DNA from: Macropodus opercularis
Taxonomy: Eukaryota > Chordata > Actinopteri > Anabantiformes > Osphronemidae
NCBI GenBank assembly: GCA_030770545.1
Contig: CM061096.1
Span: 17,173,001 to 17,237,000 of the forward strand
Direction of reading: 5' to 3'
Length of the DNA: 64,000 nucleotides
Part shown: positions 23,901 through 34,426 of the stretch, piece after piece
Layout: each line of letters starts with the position of its first letter
Position numbering within the stretch: position 1 is the first letter of the stretch
Translations under genes and position numbers: made by a program
The notes under the pieces: generated by a model
Told to the model about the DNA's origin: nothing
The model's database searches: none
Seen by the model: only the letters and a program-made list of their open reading frames with translations

Positions 23901-26900
23901 TGGTGAGTGAAACGGGGCAGTGGAAGGTGAAGCCTGGCGTCAGTGTCTCACTGCTGTCACTGGTTTCTCAGGTATTTCAGCACCTGGTGAACAGACGCCG
24001 TGTGTTCCAGTGCAGCCTGGGACCTTTGACCTCCAACCTCTACGATCTGACAGAGATCGATTCGTGGGCTGACAACAAGTCGGTGCTGGAGGTCGTGGTC
24101 GTCAGTCGCCACAGAGAGGTACGACGCAAAGAGGTTCCTGGCGATGTGGGAACGGAGCCCAGACCACAGCAGACTCTTAGCGCCGAGCAGCGTCTTATCA
24201 GTCTGCTGGTGTGATCACGGAGCTCGATGCTGGTGGATGTGGGGAAGCGACCGTTGCTCGTCCCAGCGGGCGAAGGTCTCGGGCCCCAGAGCCGATGCAC
24301 TGAGTGACGGCGACACCTGCTCCGTCCTTCGCTTTCTAAAACACACATTGATGATTTGCAGGCGAGGAGGATCCTGGAGGTGACGCCTGTGAAGCAGCTG
24401 ATCAGTCTGAAGTGGAACCTGTACGGAAAACACTACTTCAGGTAAAGTGTGGTGTCAGCGCGTGGCGTCCAGCGTGTGCGGCCTCGGTTCACTGTGTCCG
24501 TCTGCTTCTGTCCAGGCTGCTGCTGGTTGTGTATCTGCTCTACATCTCCATCTTCACAGCGTGTTGCATGTTTCGCCCTCTGAAGCCTGTTCCAGAGAAC
24601 TACTCCAGAGCAGACAACGACAAAACCATCTACATCCAGAAAAGCCTCAAAGTGCGTTGGTGTGAAGGTCAAAGGTCGTTCACAGCTTGTCCCGTTTGTG
24701 TGTCGTGTCGGACGGTGCCACCTCGTAAAGCCCAGTGTGTGTCCTGTTCCTGCGTCAGGAGAGCTACGTGACGTATGGAGACCACCTGCGGATGGGAGGG
24801 GAGATCATCAGCCTGGTGGGAGCTGTTGCAATGATCCTGCTAGAGGTGAAGCAGCGGCAGCCGTTGGCGATCGCAAGCCGTCCGGCTGCCGCCGCTCTCA
24901 CATCCGGCTGCGCTCGTCTCTCCGGCAGATCCCGGACATGCTGAGGGTGGGAGCCAAGCGCTACTTCGGCCAGACGGCGCTGGGAGGCCCCTTCCACGTC
25001 ATTCTGTGAGAAGCAGCACTTGCGGCGGCGGCACGAGGCGACGGTGGGAGCGCTTGTAACCTTTGCGCTGCTGTGTTGACCAGGGTCGTCTACGGAGGCC
25101 TGGTGGTCCTGCTGTGTGTGTTCAGACTCGTCCAGGTGCAGCAGGAGATGTCGCTCATGGCTGTGTGTTTAGTTCTGGGCTGGTGCAACGTCATGTTCTT
25201 CGCTCGGGGCTTCGAGATGCTCGGCCCTTTGGTCATCGTGCTGCAGAAGGTAGGAGGCGGCTCAGCCTGGAATGCTCATAATTGCGGTTTGTATTTTTAG
25301 GTTTTTTTCTTTGGTCCAATTTTCTCCTAGATGTTATTTGGAGATTTTCTAAAGTTTGTGTGTCTGATGGCAATCGTGCTGATGGGTTTTGCCACTGGTG
25401 AGTACATCCAGAGCATTTGAACCTTGTCAAAGCTTTTAATGAATTGCAAACCTCAGACATGTTCTCGTGTGTTGCAGCTGCCTGGATGTTTGATATGACT
25501 CAGGATCCTACAGGTTTACCGGATTACAGCACTTACCCCGTGACCATTTTCACAGAGTTTGAGGTTGACGTTCTGTTCATAAATCTGCCCGTGGATGAAA
25601 CCATCCTTTCACCCCCGATCGCATACATTGTGAACGTTTCCTACAATGTGGTCGGTGCCTTCTTCATGTTGAATCTCCTGGCGACCATGATGGGTGACAC
25701 ACAAGACAAGGTGGACCGAGCAAGAGACGAGTTCTGGAGAACCCAGGTCACTTCAGACATTGATAACATCACACCTGTCAGCCCTTTAGTGTTACGTGAT
25801 TTTAGTGTGTAGCGTAGGCCCCTTCGTTCCAACCAAAAACCAACAACAAGTTGGGCCAGACATGAATTAACAAAACCCTTAATTGTAACCTGTCAATTCA
25901 ACAAGAAGAATAAAATGTTTAGGTTTATCCAGGTTGAGTAATGAGAAAACTCGGCCAACTCCCGACCTTTGCTACAAACCTTTCAATATTAAATGAACAC
26001 AACATAAACACCACAATTTTCAGCATGGGTAGATATATAATACCAAACCAGAACAGAAGGAATTATATACATAGCCCAAAGTGATTAACAGCCCCATGGA
26101 CCGTTCAGCATGTACCAGCCGGGAGCGGTGGTGAAGGGAGACTCGTCTGGTTCTCTGTGAGGATTCTTCACCACCTCGCTGCAGGTTCATTAGCAGAGCC
26201 CCTCGCTGCCACAGGTGGACCTGCTTTGACCTCCGCCCTCTGCGCTTCCTGTTTCCGGTCCACCTGGAAACGTTGTTGTTGCTTCTCCGTTTACCTTTGA
26301 CTAGTAGCAGCTACTTCTCTCACATCTCGACTTCTTGCTCAGTTTACTGCATAGGTTTGTTTTAAGTGCAAAGTGCGGCGGTTTCTGAAGCAGAGGAAAC
26401 GTTCAGAAAGAGACGTGAAGCCAGTGGCGTCTTCAGGACACGTCTGTGTTTGGGTTCTCAGTCTTAGACTCTTTGTGCCATATGCTACTAACAGCTACGA
26501 TGATGTGCAGGTGGTGGCCACCATTCTGATGCTGGAGAGGAGGCTCCCACGCTGCCTCCTGCCTCGACTCGGGATCCGCGGGCCGAGCTACGGCCTGAAG
26601 GACGGCTGGTACGTCAGGTAAGACGCAGCTGCAAACGTCAAAGGTGTTTAAGCAGCATCAGAGCACGGAATGACCCATCAGTGCAGCCTCACACCTTTGG
26701 ATGCCGACAGAAGCCTGGAGCAGCCTACGCCATCACCCTCTTTTCATAAGTGTTTGTTATCTCTGCAGGGTTGAGGACAGAAACGACGACGTGATGGAAA
26801 AGATGAGACAGTACATGGAGGCCTCCAGAGAGAACCGACATGAGGAGGGACTGGAGACGCAGCCGTCGGCGGCCAGTGGCTCTGGGATTAAACCTAGGAA

Positions 26901-26988
26901 GGTCAGAGGGTTCAACAGCAGAGACACCTTAACTGGGTGGGAGACGCTCCATGAATCACCTCTCGAACCCAAAATGATTCACGTCTAA
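20928..26988 (+). CDS. trpv6-like: TRPV5/6-like cation channel, copy D (complete)
   Basis: Sixteen exons: 20928-21058, 21124-21221, 23112-23234, 23312-23452, 23524-23622, 23727-23902, 23972-24118, 24362-24441, 24516-24651, 24759-24845, 24929-25005, 25084-25249, 25331-25397, 25478-25746, 26511-26617, 26769-26988. Total 2124 nt, 707 aa, all GT-AG. It starts MAPALLSSAPVELSLRWKQLRFH. Exon 2 (DDIPLFYAAKSN) matches the ESPLLLAAKDN position of TRPV6. Ankyrin repeats, S1-S6 and TRP helix follow. The pore reads VLFINLPVDE. Intron 2 is swollen to 1.9 kb by two minisatellites, and intron 14 holds a dispersed repeat. Exons 3-4 and intron 4 match copies A and B, whereas exons 5-12 match C. The TAA stop overlaps the poly(A) signal AATAAA (26987-26992). 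The tail (EPKMIHV) differs from A-C. Confidence 0.92.
21226..22616. repeat. 12-bp minisatellite GTAGTACTAGGT/GTAGTACTGGCT, intron 2 of TRPV copy D
   Basis: About 116 consecutive 12-base units with almost no length variation. Two main variants alternate: TAGTACTAGGTG (R) and TAGTACTGGCTG (G), with a rarer TAGTACTAGGTA form (Y). The order is not random: a 13-unit block G-R-G-R-G-G-R-Y-R-G-R-R-G recurs four times, with Y units near 21370, 21600, 22088 and 22288, the third carrying one extra base change (ACTTGGT near 22075). Because 12 is a multiple of three, two forward frames are open for more than 600 codons, which is meaningless. Confidence 0.97.
22617..23094. repeat. TACTACAGTAC/GCGGTAC minisatellite, intron 2 of TRPV copy D
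   Basis: Follows the 12-bp array without a gap and ends just before the exon 3 acceptor. It belongs to the family seen in intron 2 of copies A and B, and its final 200 bases closely resemble bases 600-808. The regular block is CAGTACTACTGCGGTACTACTA, with CAGTACTGCAG inserted. Confidence 0.95.
25803..26270. repeat. Dispersed repeat, copy 2 (intron 14 of TRPV copy D)
   Basis: Begins GTGTAGCGTAGGCCCCTTC and ends with CGGTCCACCTGGAAA. The last 285 bases match copy 1 at 20016-20302 almost exactly. It lies between exons 14 and 15, where copies A-C have introns of about 65-75 bases. The splice sites of copy D remain intact, so it should be removed with the intron. Class unknown; no terminal inverted repeats or target-site duplication were obvious by eye. 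Confidence 0.8.
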
Positions 26989-27412
26989 TAAAGTCATATT
27001 TGAAATGTTCCGTCCATTGTCCTTATTTAATCAGCTTCTCAGTGATGGTTCAACGTTTTGCTGAGTCATTATTCAAACGTATCCATGATTGATCAACACT
27101 TTTATTGATTTTGCTTTTATTGTATTATCACATTAGTTTCCAAAGTCGCTAATCTCACCAGAACAATCAGCAACTTTTTAAAATTCTATAAAAGACTAAG
27201 AGTCAAACATACAAATGTCCCTTTGGCAAACTACTTGTGTTTTGATCATTTCTACAGAAGACAAATTAGTTTCTCGCATTGCCACTGGACACCAGGAACA
27301 GTAGGAACCACAGTAAATAAATACAGGACAGTTCAACGTCTAACTCGCGGCTGATGCCACAGTCAGTGCAGACTATTAAAGTTCAGTTTCCCAGCGCTGC
27401 CCTCTTCCTCCC
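26989..27412. other. Convergent spacer between TRPV copy D and the TRIM gene
   Basis: Two genes end here tail to tail. The + strand poly(A) signal of copy D overlaps its stop codon. TTTATT at 27101-27106 reads AATAAA on the - strand and may end the TRIM transcript. Confidence 0.4.
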
Positions 27413-30400
27413 TCAGACCAGGTGATGCTGTGTGGTCATGAGGATCAGAGGAACCTCTTTGTCTCCAGTTCCCAGCAGAGGAAACATCCTCTCGGTGAAC
27501 TCAGAGGACCTGGAGAAGCTGTAAATCTCAGCGCCCGACTTCACGTTATAAAACGACACCTGACCTTCGTCCACGTCGAGGAAGACGCCCACCTGACGCA
27601 GTTTGACGGGATTCTTCACCTGCAGCATAGAAAACAACTGTTTAACCTGCATCAGAGAAAAGTCAGGAAGGTGGAATTAGCAAGTTAAGTTGAAAACTGA
27701 ACTCAATGTGGGTCCACGTTAAACTACAACGTTATGAAGGAGAAACACATTTTGTTGGTTGTTCTTTTGATAAATCGTCTTGTAATAAAACCATGAAGGG
27801 ACCTTGGTCAAAGGTGGCGCCGTCAGCGCTCTCAGGTTGCTGCTGCTCCACCACAAGGCGAAGTAACCGTTGGAGGGACTCATGTCAAACAGACCTTTCC
27901 TCTGAGCAGACTCGCTGACCACGCCCAGCTTCCAGTCCTTGCTGTCTCCAACAAACACCTGGCACAGGTGAGACCAACGAGTCAGAGCAGAACCGGACAG
28001 AGGACGCACCACAGTATGCGTTAGCCGTGCTGCTAGCAGCGTCTGACCTCCCAGTAGTGCCGCCCAGTGTTGAAGCCCTCTTTGGCGAGCACACAGGACC
28101 AGACGTCGAACCTCTGCGGACTGTTTCTGTAGAACTGCAGCTTCTCTCCTCTCTTCACCTGCTTCCTGTCCTCAGACAGGATCAGGAACGGATACGCCGT
28201 CACTGGGTTCAGGGTCACGTCCTCTGGAAACAGAGAGTTGTTAGATCCGAGAACACGGGACACGTCGACGGGCTGAACCAGAGGCTCGGAGGAGGATACT
28301 GACCCATGTACAGTCGCGCTTTCTTGTGTCCTGAAACAGAGCAAAGGGATTTGTATTAAACCGCCGGTGCAGAGAAATGGAGGCGCTGATGAACGAGCTG
28401 GTCCCACACGTACCTGACACTGGCTTGTACTTCTTCTGCTCTAATGGGGCAAACAGGACACCGATCAGTCACCCTTTCACATTAAAAGCCCTGTTTTCAA
28501 TGCCAACGACTGTCTCACCTCTCAGTGACCACTGACTCTTCCTCAGGCTCGTCGTGCTTCCTCTCAAACTGATCATGCTTTCAGCTCCCATCAAGTCTCC
28601 AGGAGAAACTAAAACGCAAGACGGGAGAAGCTTTTCACATTATCTGGGCTCGCATTCACTCAGCCAACAACAATTTCTGCTGGAAACTCACAGCAGCCTC
28701 CCGATGCTCTGGAGCGCAAGTCCCCCACCCGGAGGTCGGCCACCTTGTCCTTCACCTCGGACAGAGCGCTCTTCACCTCTCCCAGGTGGAAGTGGAGGGA
28801 AAACTCAGAGTCCTCGTCCAAGTCTTTCTGCGGGTCGTCATCCAGAGGCGCCGTGGCCTCCTCGAAGCTCTGAGGACAGAACGGAGGGAGACGACTTTCA
28901 GTTGAGTTTCATGAGCCCTGAGGAGACCACGCCCTCACGAGTCAGTGACATCACTTCCTGTGGCGTGTGTTTGTGTCCTACCTGCAAGAAGCTGATGTGA
29001 TCCTGACTGATGGCCTGGACCTCCAGCGTAGCCCGTCGGTCCATCAGCTGCCTGAGCTCCTCCTCCAGTCGGCTCACTAGCCCCTCCCCCTTCGACATCA
29101 CCGCGTCCAGTTGGTTCTGGATGCCCCCCACGACCTGAGAGCGAATCCGGTCCAACGAGCCGGACAGCTCATCCAGCAGGTGTTCAACTTCACCTCGCTC
29201 TCGGTCCGCGTAGGTCTGAGACGAGAGCACGAATACGACTGAAATGAGCGACTCAAGAACTTGAAGAAATGTTCCACCAACTAAACATTATGGGAAACAT
29301 AACAGTCGTAGCATTCGCCTGAATTCATTCGTCAGTAATGTAAAACTGTACAAAGCTGCATTAACAAGTAAATATTCAAAGCAGCTGGTAGCAGCAGAAA
29401 AACTAAGATCATTCTTTTCTGAGGCCACAGTGCGGAAATTCAATTCAAACCACTAGTGAGGTGCAAGACTGAAAATTATACAAGTACAACTTAAATGCCC
29501 TGAAAATATCAGGTTGAAACTAATGACGGTGACGGCAGAATAAACCTGAACTGATCTCAAACACATGTTGCACGTTTCAACAGAAACTGAAGACAACGTG
29601 ACGCATCGGACACCGAGCCCATGAGCAAGGCAGTCGTCTGACCTTGACGCCTTCCAGCCTCCCCTTCAGCTCGCTCACGTGACTCTGCCGCTCCCGGATC
29701 CGGTTCAGGATCTCCTGCTCCGTCCTCGCCACCTGTTTCTGAACATCGCACACTCAGGTTTACTGTCTGAACTCGGTCTTGCGCGTTGGGCCATTGCTGC
29801 GTCTTCTACCTGTTTAACCTGCCTCTCGGTCTGGACCGAGACGGTTCTGTGAATCCGATGCTCCTCCATGACGCAGATGGCGCAGACACAGCGCTGGCAC
29901 GTCTTACAGTAAACCTGGACAAGTAAACGCAAGGTTTAGAAACAGGAACAATGCCACCGCAGCAAAACCAAGACCCGCTGTGCGTTTTCATCTGAATTGG
30001 ACATCGCCCCCGTGACCCCGGTGACCTTTCCCACCCACAGTAAGCACAGCACTGGCTCGTTGCTTGTAGTTCCTCTCACCTCCAGCAGGCGGCGGTGAAC
30101 GGAGCAGGTGCGGCCCCTCAGCGCCTCCTGCGGGTCCATCAGCGGGTGTTTGGAGTAGAAGGGCGAGCTCTCGTGCGGCTGCGCGTGCTCAGCGCAGTAC
30201 GAGGCGGTGCAGGTGAGGCAGGATCGGACCGCGGGCTGCTTCACACCTGTGCAGATGTCGCACCACACCACGTCGTCACCTGCCGCGGGCGCCGGCGCCG
30301 TCAGAAAGGGGTTGGTGCCGGCGCCGGCGCCCATCGACACGGGCTTCCCGTCCCGGACCGGCGTCGGGGCACCGGCCGCGCCATAACGAGTTTGTTTGTA

Positions 30401-30735
30401 TTTATCCGCGATGAGAGCGAAGACTTTGTTGACGCTGAGCTGAGGACGTTCGTCGAACTGACGTTTGCACAGAGGACAGGAACAGACGGTGCTGGAAGCC
30501 CAGTACCCGCCGATGCACGCCTGCAAACAGGAGAAGAAGAAGGACACGATGACGTCACATGAGCTCTCTGTTCAGGGCGTTAACAGAGCCAAACAGACCA
30601 ACGGGCGTCCTGGCAGCTCACCTGGCAGAAGTTGTGTCCACAAGGGGTCGAGACCGGTTCGCTGAACAGGTCCAGGCAGATGGAGCACGTCAGCTCCTGC
30701 TCCGAGAACAGATCCGGGACCGCGGCCTCCGCCAT
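27413..30735 (-). CDS. TRIM-family RING E3 ubiquitin ligase (RING, B-boxes, coiled coil, PRY/SPRY)
   Basis: Twelve exons in transcript order: 30735-30622, 30520-30080, 29914-29810, 29738-29643, 29215-28982, 28869-28692, 28596-28519, 28440-28414, 28330-28304, 28223-28048, 27958-27803, 27619-27413. Total 1839 nt, 612 aa, in frame. RING at residues 13-60 (CSICLDLF, CGHNFCQ, CPLCKRQF), two B-boxes at about 115-215 (CDICTG, CLTCTASYCAEH, CKTCQRCVCAICVMEEHRIH), coiled coil from about 220 (QEILNRIRERQSHV), and PRY/SPRY from about 425 to the end (DVTLNPVTAYPFLILSED, GRHYWEV, VGVFLDVDEGQVSFYN). Such proteins ubiquitinate targets chosen by the SPRY domain, often in antiviral signalling. The layout and length fit TRIM25 or TRIM47, but I cannot pick the orthologue. 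Exon 7 has two possible acceptors 12 bases apart (start 28596 or 28584), both in frame. Confidence 0.88.
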
Positions 30736-31925
30736 CGTCGTAACGTGCTGCTGGGAAAAGACGGAGGACACGAGCTGAGGACACGTTGTCACACCTGCTT
30801 CTTCAGTTGGACGCTGGCCCCAAAAAATCCTCTAACAGACACAAAGAGCCAAGACAGACATTGTTTCCAGGAGACGTTCTGGTCTTCAGCTCCTGTCCTC
30901 AGTCTGAACGGTCTTCATTCAACTGATGACCACGTGTCACAGTTACTCTACGCCCGTAAAACCAACGGCTCACAACTGTCACCGATTTACAGCAAAACAA
31001 AGAAAAACATGAAGATGCTCGCGTTTCCTCTGATTCTTGGATGGACATCAGACCATGAACGTGAGGTAAATAAATCAATCTGACCAGGTCTCGTTGCAAA
31101 CGCGTTTCTGCTGCGAGGCCTGAAAACAAATCGGTGTCTGAGACCAGGTCGAACAACATTCCTGCGGAAAGCAGCTGAACCTCGACACAGAAAGACAAAA
31201 AGAACACGACAGGTGAGTCACCAACCTGAAGCTCAGTCCTGGCTGGCAGCTGCACTCCGTGATTACTTGTAATGATAAGCACCTGTCCTCAGCAGAGAGG
31301 GCGGGGCCACCTCACCTGTCTGAGGTTGTTCACAGCAAACGACACGTCCCAGAATGCGAACTGTGCTTATGGCGCTACGTTAAATAAAGAAACTCACAGG
31401 GATCCAAACACGAAATAGTGGTTATACGTCAAGTCATCCGCATATAATGGACCTGAGCCCAAAACAAAGCCATCAGAGAGAAGATCCAGATTCTCTGTAC
31501 TGATACCAGTGACAAGGCAACAGGTGCAGTAGTTTTAGTGATGCAGTTAGAACATGGGAGGTTAATCCTCAGGGCCTCTGCTGGTTTCTGAGGACCAGGA
31601 TTACGTCCCCTCTGAGTTGGAAAGAACCAGGAATCAGCCGAGCAACCCGGGGTCCGTGGACGACCGTTCAACAGGTCACAGGTTTGCTTAATGCAGCTGA
31701 GTGAAGAACGGCTTCTCTGCATTCTAGCACCGTCCTCTGTGTCGTAGAGCAGAGTCACAGAGTCACATGCTGCAAATGTTGGCTCTGTCTTTGCTCATTG
31801 TCTCTTTAGTCCGTTTGAGTGAAAACAGGATAAATACATAAAACCCATAGACGTTAGCAGTTGAGCTAATGTGCTAAGTACCACAGGCTTTGAAGGTTGT
31901 TGCAGACCCTTACTGAAAAGCCTGC
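30736..31925. other. Upstream flank of the TRIM gene
   Basis: The 5' UTR and promoter of the TRIM gene should be here, and a non-coding first exon is possible. Antisense frames of up to 127 codons have no recognisable domain and non-ATG starts. Nothing else identified. Confidence 0.35.
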
Positions 31926-32640
31926 TCTACCTACTACGACTTGGATCCATCATAGACAGAAACCGCTCTGATCAGAGTCACTAATGATCTTCTCACAGCT
32001 TCAGACAATGGTCTAGTTTCTGTCCTTGTCCTGTTAGATCTTAGTGCAGCATTCGATGACATAGATCACAAGATTCTGGAACATCAGAAGGAAAACACTA
32101 GGATGGTTTAAATCTGATTCATTGAACGCATCCCAAATGGTTCATGTTAACGATGAATCTTCCATATGCACAAAAATTGGCTTTGGAGTTTAAGTACTAA
32201 GTACTTTAGTGCTCTCCACATTATTATTCGGAAACACTTGCTACGCAGATGACACTTGCTCATAGATTAAAGAAATCCGGAGAACTTCCGTTTTAGGAAT
32301 ATCTCTAAAATCAGGAGCAGAGTGATGCTGAAACATGAATCCATGCATTAGTTCACTAGGCTGGATGACTGGAACTCTACTCCGTTTGTCCCAACTCTTT
32401 AAAAGCTTCCAGTTCATTAAACTGCTGCAGCCAGAGTCTGACTGGACTTAGCACCAGCTCCAGGTTATAGAAGCAGACCTGTCTGATCCACATGGATCAC
32501 TGTGACGCCAGCATAACAGTCGAAACACAACACACGTAAAGTGTGTTTAAAACTAGGATGGAATGTCTAGTCTCTTCAAACCGGGACGCAGAACATGTTT
32601 TTGCAGCCGATGGTGCTTCCTCGGCCTCCAGGGATCAAAC
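31926..32640 (+). mobile_element. L2-type LINE reverse transcriptase relic
   Basis: In shifting frames the sequence reads pieces of an L2 reverse transcriptase: RVTNDLLTASDNGLVSVLVL then LDLSAAFDDIDHKIL (about 31972-32070), and the catalytic box CYADDT at 32239-32256. Downstream, GWMTGTL and LLQPESDW resemble the LDYCNSLL and LQNAAARV blocks. Many stops and deletions make it inactive. Confidence 0.7.
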
Positions 32641-33369
32641 ACTAGAATTAAGAAGTTTGAAGGCAGAAGGCAAAGATGTTTGGATCTTTAAATGGCTTGT
32701 TGCTCAGTCAGTTTCTTCCATGCTAAGCTAACTGTGTCCTGGACAAACACACAGGCTAAGGGTCAAACAGCAGAATGAGCTGCATTAAAACAGATTCTGC
32801 AAATAGCTGATTTACACCTCAGATCCTGATCAGCGCCGGAAAGATTCGGGTGAAAGTAATGACAACGCAGCCGTCTCTTACCTCTGCCACACGGAGTCCA
32901 GGTGTTTCTGACAGAAATCCTGAAACGCAGGTTACTGGCAGCCTGTGATGTAATGGGTGGGTGTGGTTGGGGTCAGTGGGCGGGGCCTCCTCTTGGGAAG
33001 GAAGCTGCCAGGTCAGTTTGGAAGACGGATGTGCTGCTTTTAGTCTCTGACATGATGTTGGCTCAGCATCAGCTGCACCATCACACAGTGAAAAATTAAC
33101 AGAGACCTCAAATCAGAACCATGAATGAAGGCCTCAGCATCCTGCGTGTGGATCCTTGGATTCATCCTCTGGGTTATGATGTGATCCTTTGTCAGACGTT
33201 TCATGTCAGCATGATGTGAGACTTTGTGTCACGTTCCGCAGGTTTCAACCTGAGGGACGGACCCGACGGCATTCCTGATGCAACGGGTGTGTGAAGCTAC
33301 AACAACACTGTCAATCAACATGAAGACTCACAGCACAACTATCATTTAATCATCCGTCCTTATTGATCA

Positions 33370-34010
33370 CACAGCTACAAACAATTAGTAAGGTGCAAAA
33401 GAATGAAAGTGGAGCCTGTGCCAAGTCCATTATACATTACACGAATTTATCATTTTTACAAATACTAAATTCTGGACATAAATATCCAAACTACAGCAGA
33501 TGTTCTGCTCGGTGGCTGGTTGGTTGTTCAGTCCAACAGTGGACTGAAGGCTCTGTGGCTCCTTCCTCCACTGACTCTGGATCAGTCTCCACTGAAGGAG
33601 CTGCTCAGAGCCTCCAATGTCTGACGCAGCGAGAAGCATCGTCCACGATGGACGTCAGCTTGTCCACGTCCTCCTCCAGAGTCCGTGGAGCCGGGACAGA
33701 ACCTCCTGAGGAGCTGGTTGAGTCTCTTTGTGTCCTGCTGCCTGCTCCCCCCTGATGACGACCTGTATCCAGCTCGTTTCCCTCAGACTCACAGCCAACA
33801 ATGGCCGAGTCCTCTGAGAACTTCTGGAGGCGACAACTGCTGGTGTTGTGATGTGTATCGACCGATGTGTAGATTGAAGAGGAACGATGAGAGAACCGTC
33901 CCCGGAGGAGCCCAGAGCTGGAAACCACCACCTCAGACTCACCTGTTGGTGAGGTGCCAGCTGTCCACCAACTTCTCTCTCAGGTAGAGTCTCGGGTAAA
34001 AGGTTATAGC
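33370..34010 (-). mobile_element. LINE reverse transcriptase relic, antisense
   Basis: On the - strand, around 33830-33750, the frame reads LQKFSEDSAIVGCESEGNE, the variant catalytic region (F-S-D-D) of a common fish LINE. It is followed by broken pieces, including SSIVDDASRCVRHWRL near 33605-33660 that resembles the end of ORF2. The core Asp pair is altered to Glu-Asp. Frameshifts are present throughout; the clade is not assigned. Confidence 0.55.
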
Positions 34011-34426
34011 TGCCAGACTACATTTCACAATTATTAGCTAAAGGAGCTCAGTAGGAGACATTAATGTGTCCTTTGTTTCCTATTCAGGACTGACGAAACA
34101 CGATAAAATGGAGCAAACAGGCCACATCACAACCACAGTTACATTTGTGTGTAAATCACAGAATGTGCAATTTTATTAATGTTGCTTTTCCTCCTGCTTC
34201 GATTTTACTCTTCGCACAAACACAACAGTTTGTTCTGTTTTAAGTCTTTTATACAATCACATCATACCAATAATAGAAACACGTGTAGACAGATGCTGGG
34301 GTTTATTTGCCGTCTCAGCTTTTTGAAAAACTTTCACCCCGAACAACTGGAAGATGATTCAGTCTCCAACAAAAATGATGGAACTTCACAGTGCAGTTAA
34401 AAGATGACGAGGCGCCAGGTTCCTCC

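Noticed and set aside
30095..31282. Frames antisense to or upstream of the TRIM gene (155, 174 and 127 codons)
   Set aside because: They are shadows of the RING and B-box exons or begin at non-ATG codons in the promoter; no domain matches.
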